Origin: Mastigamoeba balamuthi
Lineage: Eukaryota > Evosea > Mastigamoebida > Mastigamoebidae
Assembly (NCBI GenBank): GCA_902651635.1
Contig: CACRSC010000106.1
Span: 52,932-82,996, forward strand
Direction: 5' to 3'
Length of the DNA: 30,065 bases
Both the position numbers and the translations under genes were made by a program. The notes under the pieces were generated by a model that was given only the letters and a program-made list of their open reading frames with translations, had not been told where the DNA came from and searched no databases. Below are positions 20,129 through 29,579 of the stretch, piece by piece (the stretch's first letter is position 1; each line of letters starts with the position of its first letter).

Positions 20129-20665
20129 GAAGGCTCGGTTGCACAAGGGCCTGCCGCAGGTCGCCAGTGTCGGCACAGCGTTGTTCCAAACAAATGCCGG
20201 GTCACACGAGGGGTCTCCTCTGCAGTTCGATGCTCTCAATGAACCGCAAATGATCAACGGTGTTAGTTTGTTTTGCAGTCTCGACAAGTAAGAGTGGCGT
20301 GGTTCGCATCGATGTGCATCAAGATGGCTCTATTTGTGGGTTGTCTACAGCCAAGCCCCCCTCCCCAAACTCTGTAACCGCAATCCAATCCCATTGCCGA
20401 GTCAATCCTCCTGCAAGGGGGGGTACGGGGATGACGGATGCAACCCGCAGGAACAGCTGCTCCGCGGATCGACGAATCCACACAGATTTGATGCCCCTGA
20501 GTCATGCGAGCTAAGATCCCAACCGATGATTCGCCACGTGCACCTCTTCCATACGAAAACTGTAACTAAATCAGGTGAGCAGTTGACCGTTGTACACGCA
20601 TCTTTTACATTTCATAATTTCGTTCCCCGCAGCTCAGACACCACGTCCTCACATCGCACACAAAA
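20129..20665. other. intergenic region C-D
   Basis: 537 bp without a gene. Its right half is alignable to the DNA upstream of copy E: both contain the AGATCCCAACCGAT block and, about 45 bp on, a TTCAGGTGAGCAGTTG-like block (20572-20587 here as ATCAGGTGAGCAGTTG). This suggests D and E were duplicated together with their promoters. Confidence 0.55.
20514..20543 (+). promoter_or_regulatory. shared upstream block, copy D
   Basis: AGATCCCAACCGATGATTCG followed by CCACGTGCAC, starting 152 bp before the D start codon. This copy includes a perfect CACGTG E-box-like hexamer at its end. Confidence 0.55.
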
Positions 20666-22313
20666 ATGAGGGCCACCACTCTGTGCGTCCTTGTGCTGTC
20701 CGCCGCCGCTGTCGCGAGCGCACGCTACGTGCTCTCGGAGACGTGGAAGGGCTCCAACTTCTGGGACAACTTCAAGTGCGCCCGTCCCTTGTTGTTTTTC
20801 GAAATTTGCCAAGTCGAACAATAAAACTAACGGACCAGCACCCGCGCAGCTTCGCAAACTACCCGGGAGGCGACCCGACGCACGGCTACGTGTACTACAC
20901 CACCCGCGACGAGGCCACCTCGTGGAACCTGGTCGGCAACGACGGGGACCGCTCGATCATCAGGACCGACACGTCGAGCATCTCGTCGGGCAGAGGACGC
21001 GCTGCGGTGCGCCTCGAGTCCAAGAGGGCCTTCACGACGGGGCTGTTCGTTCTCGACATGAACCACATGCCCACGGGGTGCGGCACGTGGCCTGCCTACT
21101 GGATGGTGCGCAACTGCCTTTTTCCTTCGTTCCTGCAATTGTAGCAACATTTCCTTCCGCTTCCTCGAATTCGGTGCGGGCGCTCAAAACGGTTAACGGT
21201 CTGCACAATTTTTGCACTTTTCCGAAGAACACGCCGTTGGCAATTTGAACTCACCGTGACTCTGCGAACTTACCATCCGACGGAACACAGTGTGGACCCA
21301 ACTGGCCCAACGGCGGCGAGATCGACATCATCGAGAACGTCAACACCGCGACGACCAACATGGTGACGCTGCACACCAAGCAGGGCTGCGACCAGGCCGG
21401 ACAGCCCACCAGCGCCTTCACGGGCTCGTGGTCGACCGGCTCGCAGGGCAACCCCGCCGACAACTGCTGGATCAACGCGCCCGACCAGTACGGCAACCAG
21501 GGCTGCGGCATCGTGAACCCCCCCAACACGTACGGCTCGGCCCTGAACCAGCGCGGCGGTGGCGTGTGGGCGACGCTGTGGACCAACGAGCAGATCGCCG
21601 TGTGGTACTGGCAGCACGACCAGGTCCCCAGCGACCTCTCGTCCAACAGCCCCAACCCCTCTGGGTGGGGCAAGCCCTTCGCCAAGTTCACCCTGGGGTC
21701 CAACTGTCCCAGCAGCTTCTTCCACGACCACAGCATCATCATCAACCTCACCTTCTGCGGAGACTGGGCCGGCGCCGTGTTCGCCTCGCAGTGCCCCGCT
21801 GAGAACGCACGGTGGGGGTCGTGCAACGAGTACGTCAAGAACAACCCCGGCGCCTTCAGGGACGCGTACTGGGACATCAACTCCATCAGGATCTTCCACG
21901 ACGACGGCAGCGACCCGACGCCCTCGGGGCTGCAGGGCCGCGTGAGCCTCAGGACGTACTTCAACACGTACGTCAGCGCACAGCAGGACGGCACTCTGCA
22001 GGCCGACAGGGCGTCGGTGCAGGACTGGGAGATCTTCACCGTCGAGAACAGCCCCGTGAGGTCCGGTGCGGTCGTGTTCCGCAGCTTCCATGGCAAGTAC
22101 CTGAGCGCCAACCCCGACACGCACGCGGTGACGTGCGACCGCGACAGCGCCAACGACTGGGAGTCGTTCTACCCCGAGTCGAGGGGCAGCAACCAGTGGG
22201 TCTTCAGGGCCACCAACGGCATGTACCTCCAGACCGTCGACAACCCTCGCATCCTCGCCGCCACCAACACGGTCGCCGGCGGCTGGGAGACCTTCACTGT
22301 CCAGCACGTGTGA
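20666..22313 (+). CDS. GH16 beta-glucanase with one fascin-like trefoil (copy D)
   Basis: Exons 20666-20775, 20850-21105 and 21291-22313 give 462 residues: signal peptide, RYVLSETWKG start, GH16 domain with EIDIIE at 132-137, a short linker ending PSG, and one trefoil (LQGRVSLRTYFNTYVSAQQ ... WETFTVQHV). It lacks both the second trefoil of B and C and the hydrophobic tail of F and G, so it should be freely secreted. Intron 1 is phase 2 and intron 2 phase 0, as in every copy. The 3' flank contains AGACTGTGAAA, shared with the flank of copy E. Confidence 0.92.
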
Positions 22314-23204
22314 GGTGCCACCCGCAGGTGGGTCGCCAGCCCCCTCTGTGGCTGCACGCGCAGGGGAATCCCCGAAGACTGTGAAAAAGGAAAACAAAGC
22401 CACGGGAATTCCCTGAAATGAGAAAAAGGTGCTGTGAAATGGTGAATTTATGGCACGATCCGAGTGCGGACTATGCGCCTGTCGGTTGAATGTCGACCGT
22501 TGAGCATTGTGCAGTTCTCGCATGTGATAACGAAGAACGGCCCTAACAACATGGGTAATCTATTTGAGTCCCGGACCTTACTATGCAAATGGCACATGCC
22601 TGTGTTCGGTCTTCACCTCCCCAGTTACGCGTACTGGAGTTATAATTGGAGGCAGCCAAACACACCAGAGCAATTGCACTGGAGGTAGTTGCCGCCAGAT
22701 TCCCTGAGTGTGTCTCACCTTTGATATGAGTACAGCCAGTGATTCTGTGTTTTCCACCTTGAACACCCAATCATAGACTGTGCATGCGCGCTGTGTCGTA
22801 TGTTCCTTTCGTTAGAGGCACTGGAGGAGGGGCGATGTGCAGAGGTGGCACATTTGGCACAGGATGCTGCCCCGCTACCAGAGAAGATCCTCTCGTCTCA
22901 CCTCGTTATGTGGGTTCGTACGGCACCCTCGGAAAGCAGATTCTCCTGCAATTTACACGTGAATTTTGCCTTGCACGTGATTCGCGTGTCGAACTGCACA
23001 CCCGCCCCAAGATTGATTCATGTGGTAAAGGACCTGAGTCACACGCACCAAAGATCCCAAGATCCCAACCGATTGTTCAGTGTGTGGACATATTCCACCC
23101 CAAAGACCGTAACTGATTCAGGTGAGCAGTTGGCCGTTATTCACCAGTTTTGAGCACTTATTATTATTCAATCCCCACTGAGATCACACCCCACCCCGCA
23201 CCGA
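22314..23204. other. intergenic region D-E
   Basis: 891 bp without a supported gene. The left end is the 3' flank of D, resembling that of E. The right end carries the upstream block of E and the GGTGAGCAGTTG block shared with D. The central 600 bp matches nothing that I can recognise. Confidence 0.5.
23060..23089 (+). promoter_or_regulatory. shared upstream block, copy E
   Basis: AGATCCCAACCGATTGTTCA followed by GTGTGTGGAC, starting 145 bp before the E start codon. A partial second copy (AAGATCCCAA) sits directly in front of it, so the first half of the block is tandemly repeated here. Confidence 0.5.
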
Positions 23205-24755
23205 ATGAGGGCCACCGCTCTGTCCTTCCTTGTGCTGTCCTCTGCTGCTGCTGCGAGCGCGCGCTACGTGCTCTCGGAGACGTGGAAGGGCTCCAACTTC
23301 TGGGACAACTTCAAGTGCGACCACCCCCCCACACAATCCGTCTACGTTGCCAACTGCAACCACTCGCTGGGCAGCTTCGCAAACTACCCGGGAGGCGACC
23401 CCACGAACGGCTACGTGTACTACACCACCCGCGACGAGGCCACCTCGTGGCAGCTCATCAGCAACGACGGGGACCGCTCGATCATCAGGACCGACACTAC
23501 GACCATCTCGTCGGGCAGAGGGCGCGCTGCGGTGCGCCTCGAGTCCAACAAGACTTTCACGACAGGGCTGTTCGTGCTGGACATGAACCACATGCCCGCC
23601 GGGTGCGGCACGTGGCCTGCCTACTGGATGGTGCGCAACTGCCGTTGTAGCCACATTCCTTGGTTGCCCATCACTACATCATAAATGCCCCAATACCATT
23701 GCTGACCGATTGCCTCTGACGGCACTCAGTGCGGACCCAACTGGCCCAACAGTGGTGAGATCGACATCATCGAGAACGTGAACAATGTGACGACCAACAT
23801 GGTGACGCTGCACACCAAGCAGGGCTGCGACCAGGCTGGACAGCCCACCAGCGCCTTCACGGGCTCGTGGTCGACCGGCTCGCAGGGCAACCCCGCCGAC
23901 AACTGCTGGATCGGAGCTACGGACCAGTACAGCAACCAGGGCTGCGGCATCGTGAACCCCCCCAACACGTACGGCGCTGCCCTGAACCAGCGCGGCGGTG
24001 GCGTGTGGGCGACGCTGTGGACCAACGAGCAGATCGCCGTGTGGTACTGGCAGCACGACCAGGTCCCCAGCGACCTCTCGTCCAACAGCCCCAACCCCTC
24101 TGGGTGGGGCAAGCCCTTCGCCAAGTTCACCCTGGGGTCCAACTGCCCCAGCAGCTTCTTCCACGACCACAGCATCATCATCAACCTCACCTTCTGCGGA
24201 GACTGGGCCGGCGCCGTGTTCGCCTCGCAGTGCCCCGCCGAGTACACGAAGTGGGGGTCGTGCAACGAGTACGTCAAGAACAACCCCGCTGCCTTCAAGG
24301 ACGCGTACTGGGACATCAACTCCATCAGGATCTTCATTATCGACGACACCAGCGACTCAGCGATGTCGGAGCTACTGGGTCGCGTGAGCCTCAAGTCGTT
24401 CTTCAACACGTACGTCAGCGCGCAGCAGGACGGCACTCTGCAGATCGACAGGACGTCTGTTCAGGACTGGGAGATCTTCACCGTGGAGAGCAGCTCCGTC
24501 AAGAGCGGCGCCGTGGTGTTCAAGAGCACGCACGGCAAGTACCTGAGCGCCAACCCCACCACCCACGCGGTGACGTGTGACCGCGAGAGCGCCGACGACT
24601 GGGAGTCGTTCTTCCCCGAGTCCAAGGGCAACAACCAGTGGGTCTTCAGGGCCACCAATGGCAGGTACCTCCAGACAACCGACAGTCCACGCATCCTCTC
24701 AGCCTCGAACACGGAAGCCGGTGGCTGGGAGACCTTCACTGTCCAGCACGTCTGA
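23205..24755 (+). CDS. GH16 beta-glucanase with one fascin-like trefoil (copy E)
   Basis: Exons 23205-23314, 23375-23630 and 23730-24755 give 463 residues. Layout is as in copy D: signal peptide ending AAASA, GH16 domain with EIDIIE at 132-137, one trefoil starting LLGRVSLKSFFNTY and ending WETFTVQHV. The linker differs from D (DDTSDSAMSE). Intron 2 is the shortest in the family (99 nt) but keeps the GTGCGCAACTGCC start. The GH16 core is nearly identical to D and F. It is the last plus-strand copy and converges on minus-strand copy F. Confidence 0.92.
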
Positions 24756-24814
24756 GGGGTAGCCGCTCGTCTGTCCCGTGTTGCGACTGCCGGGAAATCC
24801 CGGGAAGACTGTGA

Positions 24815-24820
24815 AATAAA
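24815..24820 (+). terminator. poly(A) signal of copy E
   Basis: AATAAA 60 nt after the copy E stop codon, inside GTGAAATAAAATCAAG. At the matching place copy D has GTGAAAAAGG, so the signal is not conserved between the two. Confidence 0.65.
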
Positions 24821-25095
24821 ATCAAGCAACACCAGAAATCAATCGCTTCCGAAGGCCCGCTGGCTAAGCGTCTTACGGTTTTTGAAGTGCCCGTGGTCAG
24901 TGCTGGGGCCACCCGCATCCGTATGCTCTACTACCCGGCGCCACGATATCTTGTAAGAAGTTGCCTCTGAGAGGGCCCTCGAAGGGTATTCGACGACTCC
25001 GAGACTGCTGGAACAATTCTGATTTCTTTGTTCAGACATGCGAGCACGAGGGTCCGAGGGTCTGCCCGGCCCGGCATGTATTTCAAGCCCTGCGC
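24821..25095. other. convergent intergenic segment E-F
   Basis: Short segment between the tail-to-tail copies E and F. Its right end (about 25005-25095) aligns with 29495-29579, next to the stop of copy G, so it is the 3' flank that was duplicated along with F and G. Confidence 0.6.
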
Positions 25096-26832
25096 TCAGA
25101 TCATCGCAGCCGCTCCCGCAGCCACCACAGGGGCCAACAGCGAGGCGGCCGTCGCAGCAGAGGCACCCTTCTCGTCCTCGACCATGCCGGTCACGGGCAA
25201 CACGGTGAAGGTCTCCCAGCCCGCGGCCGCTGTGTTGGACGCCGCCAGCACGTGCGGCGTGTCGGTGGTCTGGAGGTACCTGCCGTTGGTCCTGAACGCC
25301 CACTGGTTGCTGCCCTTGGACTCGGGGAAGAACGACTCCCAGTCGTCGGCCTTGGCGCGGTCGCACGTGACCTCGTGGGTGGTGGGGTTGGCGCTCAGGT
25401 ACTTGCCGTGCGTGCTCTTGAACACCACGGCGCCGCTCTTGACGGGGCTGTCCTCGACGGTGAACACCTCCCACGACTGCACGGCATTCCTGTCCACCTC
25501 GATCTTGCCGTTCTGCTGCGCGCTGACGTACGTGTTGAAGTACGACTTGAGGCTCATGCGGCCCTTCAGCCCCGAGGGCGTCGGGTCTGGCTGGGGGTCG
25601 GGGCTGCCGTCGGTGTTGAAGATCCTGATGTTGTTGATGTCCCAGTACGCGTCCGTGAAGGCGCCGGGGTTGTTCTTGACGTACTCGTTGCACGACCCCC
25701 ACCGTGCGTTCTCAGCGGGGCACTGCGAGGCGAACACGGCGCCGGCCCAGTCGCCGCAGAAGGTGAGGTTGATCCTGATGCTGTGGTCGTGGAAGAAAGC
25801 GCTTGGGCAGTTGGACCCCAGAGTGAACTTGGCGAAGGGCTTGCCCCACCCAGAGGGGTTGGGGCTGTTGGACGAGAGGTCTCCAGGGACCTGGTCGTGC
25901 TGCCAGTACCACACGGCGATCTGCTCGTTGGTCCACAGCGTCGCCCACACGCCACCGCCGCGCTGGTTCAGGGCCGAGCCGTACGTGTTGGGTGGGTTGG
26001 CGATGCCGCAGCCCGTGTTCTCGCTCTGCCCGGGCGCTTTGTTCCAGCAGTTCCTCGTCGACCACGATCCTGTCATCGTGTCCGAGGGCTGTCCCGACTG
26101 GTCACAGCCCTGCTGCGTGTGCAGCGTCACCATGTTGGTGGTCGCCCTGTGCACGTTCTCGAGGATGTCGATCTCGCCGCCCTCGGGCCACTTGGGTCCA
26201 CACTGCGAATATTGAACTTGAGACTGCATCGAAGTTTTCTCATTCACACCCTCACATGAATAATACCAGGAGGAAGTTAACGGTCAACGGAGTTGGATAG
26301 TAACATCCCTGCTCCCCCCTTTCTTGGGTGTTGATTGCCCATTTTCGGGTTTTGAGGCAGTTGGTCTGCGGGGAAAAACCGAGTGGTGCCCCGGCAGTTG
26401 CGCACCATCCAGTAGGCGGGCCACGTGCCACACCCCGTGGGCATGTGGTTCATGTCCAGCACGAACAGCCCCGTCGTGAACGTCTTCTTGGACTCGAGGC
26501 GCACCGCAGCGCGCCCTCTGCCCGACGAGATGCTCGACGTGTCGGTCCTGATGATCGAGCGGTCCCCGTCGTTGCTGATGAGCTTCCACGAGGTGGCCTC
26601 GGCTCGGGTGGTGTAGTACACATAGCCGTGTGTCGGGTCGCCTCCCGGGTAGTTTTCGAAGCTGCGCGTGAGCGAATGTATGAGTGAATTCTTAGAGGGG
26701 CAATGGGGTGGGGAGGACGCACTCGAACTGGTCCCAGAAGGAGGAGCCCTTCCACGTCTCCGAGAGCACGTAGCGTGCGCTCGCGACAGCAGCGGCGGAT
26801 AGCACAAGGACGGACAGAGTGGTGGCCCTCAT
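25096..26832 (-). CDS. GH16 beta-glucanase, one trefoil and GPI-type tail (copy F)
   Basis: Exons 26832-26723, 26661-26406 and 26202-25096 give 490 residues. The signal peptide and GH16 domain are as in the plus-strand copies, with the active site EIDILE at 132-137 (Leu for Ile, catalytic residues intact). A linker rich in Asp and Pro (DPQPDPTPSG) precedes one trefoil. Unlike A-E, about 35 residues follow the trefoil: a polar stretch (MVEDEKGASA) and a C-terminal hydrophobic run of Ala, Leu and Val to the stop. That is the layout of a GPI-anchor addition signal, so F is probably held on the outer plasma membrane or wall. One codon is missing relative to G (FRTNGRY versus FRATNGRY, near 25290). 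Intron 2 begins with GTGCGCAACTGCC. Confidence 0.9.
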
Positions 26833-27240
26833 TCGTGCAGAAAGACGATGCGATGCTGTTGTCTCGAAGTGAGCTAAGAAAAAATGAATGTACAACGGCC
26901 AGCAGAATGTACCTTCCACAGGATTTTTGTACAGTGTGAAATTGTATCAGGTACCGGTGGAATTGACGGTTGGGATTCCGTTGCTTGCGAATGTGGACGG
27001 TGATGCGGCCTTGGATAGAAAGCAAAGCAGAAATCAGCGTCTATCTGGCATCGCAGAACGGTTAGTCGAATTGCAATCAACACGCCAAGGGCTTCAAAGG
27101 CATGAAAAGAAGATCACTCACCGGAGTACGAGTGTCATTGAACACTTGAACTGCAGTGCAAAAATAACTGCAGAATCGTGTTGGCCGTTGCTGACCCACT
27201 TGGTACACCAATGTTGCACTCGCTTACTCTAGCGCCTCCA
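26833..27240. other. head-to-head region, copy F and the degenerate copy
   Basis: 408 bp between the start of copy F (minus) and the start of the degenerate plus-strand copy. It contains the upstream block for F. I could not find a clear upstream block for the degenerate copy. No gene is supported here. Confidence 0.5.
26951..26980 (-). promoter_or_regulatory. shared upstream block, copy F
   Basis: On the minus strand: GGAATCCCAACCGTCAATTC followed by CACCGGTAC, starting 148 bp before the F start codon. The ATCCCAACCG core is identical to D and E although F lies in the opposite orientation. Confidence 0.5.
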
Positions 27241-28000
27241 ATGAGGGGTACCACACTGTGCGGCCTTGTGCTTCCCGCTTTTGCTTTCTCGAGTGTGCTA
27301 CGTGCTCTCGGAGATGTGGAACGTGAAAGGACTCCTTCTGAGACATCTTCAAGTGCCTGCACTTGTGAGTTGCTCGCAGAACTGCATGAATGACGCCTTC
27401 TGAGGGAATGCAGATACACGACTTCCGTTAGGTCTGTGACCTCCTGCGACCATTCACGGAGACTGGAATAGCAGGCCCTTCTCGATAATCTCGACTGCTG
27501 GACCTCAGTACTATCGGAATCCCACACTGGTAGCAAAGGATTTCGAACGCCACAGATGACCTTGGGTGATGTTCACGATAAACAGCATCAGTGACCTTGA
27601 CAGCTGTGTCACAAACGACGATGATGGCAGGGCTAGGGTATTCATGCAGTTGAACGCGAAAAAACCTGGTAGACGGTCTTTGAAAGCGAACTGCACGCAT
27701 AGCGACTGCAAGTGGCTCTATGCAGCTCTCCACGACAGTGTGGATGGCAGCCTCTCAGCAACATGCCAGGGAATGCCGGTGGAGATGAATTCAGAGTCAA
27801 GGTGCAGCTATGCATAGGCAATGTCGATGCCCATCTTGGTGGCTGCTTGCCACGGGCTCACATGTCGATGCAGGTGCTCGCCAGCTTCCACTCGTTGTAC
27901 CTCAGCGCGCAGGCGTGGTATCTACCGAGTACCAATGAAATCCACTCACCACAGTCTTGGGTGCTGCATCTAACCATTGACAATGTGTCGGTGTTGTTGC
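27241..28000 (+). pseudogene. degenerate GH16-fascin gene remnant
   Basis: Positions 27241-27357 align with exon 1 of copies C-F: the ATG, the signal-peptide codons, and CTACGTGCTCTCGGAGA then TGTGGAA for ACGTGGAA, ending at CTTCAAGTGC, where the intron donor should be. Small indels break the frame after the signal peptide. Weak similarity to exon 2 continues at about 27440-27600 (for example TCTCGATAATCT for GCTCGATCATCA). At 27868-27990 a frame encodes VLASFHSLYLSAQ and SPQSWVLHLTIDN, matching trefoil landmarks (SLKSFFNTYVSAQ, SVQDWEIFTVEN). The GH16 active-site segment was not found. Best read as an old, deleted copy; a separate small fascin-like gene at 27712-28140 is the alternative for the last part. 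Confidence 0.6.
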
Positions 28001-28344
28001 CGCTGGCACAGCGCAAAAGCACCGATGACGCTGAAGCCCAACTGCCCCCCGTTGTGGTGAATGCCAAGAGCAACTCTCGATCTCACCGCAATCGCTGCTG
28101 CTGCGTACGTTCACTGATATTTTCTATGCACTTACTGTAACCTTCATGGCTGCGGGTTTTTCAACAGTATGGCGTGTGTAACTCGCAATGAAATCGCTGT
28201 TGAATAGCTGCTGGAAATCAGTAGTCAATAGCTCTGACCCGGTGGATCTGTGGGCCCGAATTAGCTTGATTGCGGGAGGGGTCTGTGATAAAAAGTGAAT
28301 TCACATATTCCTGCCAGAAAACTCAGAAATGAGGGAGGAAAAGG

Positions 28345-28457
28345 TATACCTACTGTGGGCCGTAGGCTCAACAGAGAAGGGACTGTAGGGCGATGACCCC
28401 GGTCTGCGGAGTGCCTGAAATCCGGTGAGATTTCAGGTTGATGTCAGCAAGTGACGT
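28345..28457 (+). repeat. inverted repeat 1, left arm
   Basis: Reverse-complement partner of 29270-29390. A 25-nt block is perfect (28352-28376 against 29352-29376, containing GGGCCGTAGGCTCAAC), and the similarity continues inward with gaps through a GAAATC/GATTTC hairpin and a GTCAGC...TGACG block. The arms bound about 1.05 kb. Confidence 0.75.
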
Positions 28458-28652
28458 GAGAGCCCAGCTGATAGGAGGCCCTCCCTTCACTTCCGACCCC
28501 CCCCCCAATAATTAATACATTTTCTGGGTGGAGCTGGAGGTGAGTGTGGGTGGGAGCTCGTCTCCTCCCGCTCAGGGTGGTGACCAGCACTCTTGGGTGG
28601 CAGGCTTTGTGCCTCCCCCAGGGGCCCTTGAGGGTGGTGCAGACAACTGGGA

Positions 28653-28690
28653 GGCAAAGGTGCCTCTACTTCCCAGTTCCTGTTTTCCAC
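28653..28690 (+). repeat. inverted repeat 2, left arm
   Basis: GGCAAAGGTGCCTCTAC then TTCCCAGTTCC and GTTTTCCA, the reverse complement (with a few mismatches) of 28911-28954. It lies inside inverted repeat 1. Confidence 0.7.
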
Positions 28691-28910
28691 TATCAATTCG
28701 TAGAGACTGTGCATGTGCACATACCTGGAGCAGACAATACGTGGGCAAGTCCGGTCTCTCTTGTTATGCACAGACTCATCCCCCGACCACACAATTCTGC
28801 TTCTCTCGTTCCAGCTCTCTCAGTCACATTCCACAGACCGTTCTCCAGCACTTGTTGTGGCCAAAGTTGTCTGCTTGCGTGGGGGGGGGACGGCGTGTCA
28901 TTGGAGGGTT

Positions 28911-28954
28911 GGCAAAACCTTGGAACTGGAACTGAGGGTAGAGGCACCTTTGCC
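28911..28954 (-). repeat. inverted repeat 2, right arm
   Basis: On the minus strand this reads GGCAAAGGTGCCTCTAC, then CCTCAGTTCC, then GGTTTTGCCA, pairing with 28653-28690. The pair encloses about 220 bp. Confidence 0.7.
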
Positions 28955-29269
28955 GCTGCGCCCTCCGCGCAGTACCACGCAGGTCCAGAGGTCCCCAGAG
29001 GGAACCTCCTGGAACCTCGCAGGCTAGGGCCGCCGAAGCGCACCGTGGGGTGCTTGAGACTGGGGTGCCGACTGGTGGGGGCTCGAGGCCACAGCCGAAC
29101 CCAGTCGCGCCGCCCAGCTCCGGGGCAGAAGTAGGAAGACTCCCACCGCTGCTGCCACGTCCCCTCACAACCAAGTCATTTGTTTTGAAAAAAGCAAAAA
29201 CGAGGCGGAAACAGGGAAGGAGGGAGAGCCGCCGTGCGCTGTTGGGGCTGTTCTCTTCATAAGAGAGGC

Positions 29270-29390
29270 AACCGCGTCAGCAGCTGCCGTCATGGAAATC
29301 TGCACTGTGATTTCCCGGCATCGCAGACTTGGAGGATTGCTCTTGTCCCTCCTCTGTTGAGCCTACGGCCCACAGTGGGAATCTTGGCAG
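29270..29390 (-). repeat. inverted repeat 1, right arm
   Basis: Partner of 28345-28457; the perfect part is 29352-29376. The arm ends about 190 bp before the stop codon of copy G, so the segment was probably inserted in the 3' flank of that gene. Confidence 0.75.
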
Positions 29391-29579
29391 CTGGGGCCTG
29401 AACTATAGCTGCCTTCGGACCATACAGGCGGAATTTTCCATTACAGCACTCAGGTGTGAGAACCTCTGGGACCGAGTATGCAGCACATTGGAGAACACTG
29501 GAATAATTCTGATTCCTGAGTTCATACATGCGAGCTGAGGGTCAGAGGTTCGGCTCGGAATGGATTTCAAGCCCTGCGC

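Larger units (their letters stand above)
28141..29579. other. intergenic region bearing nested inverted repeats
   Basis: 1.4 kb with no supported gene. It contains two nested inverted-repeat pairs (listed separately), a run of C (about 28497-28506) and several G-rich tracts. The right end (from about 29495) is the 3' flank of copy G, duplicated from or to the flank of copy F. Open frames inside are short and unbiased. Confidence 0.5.

Noticed and set aside
28528-29134. Overlapping open frames of 104-196 residues between the inverted repeats
   Set aside because: Several frames are open at once, with no codon bias or recognisable motif.
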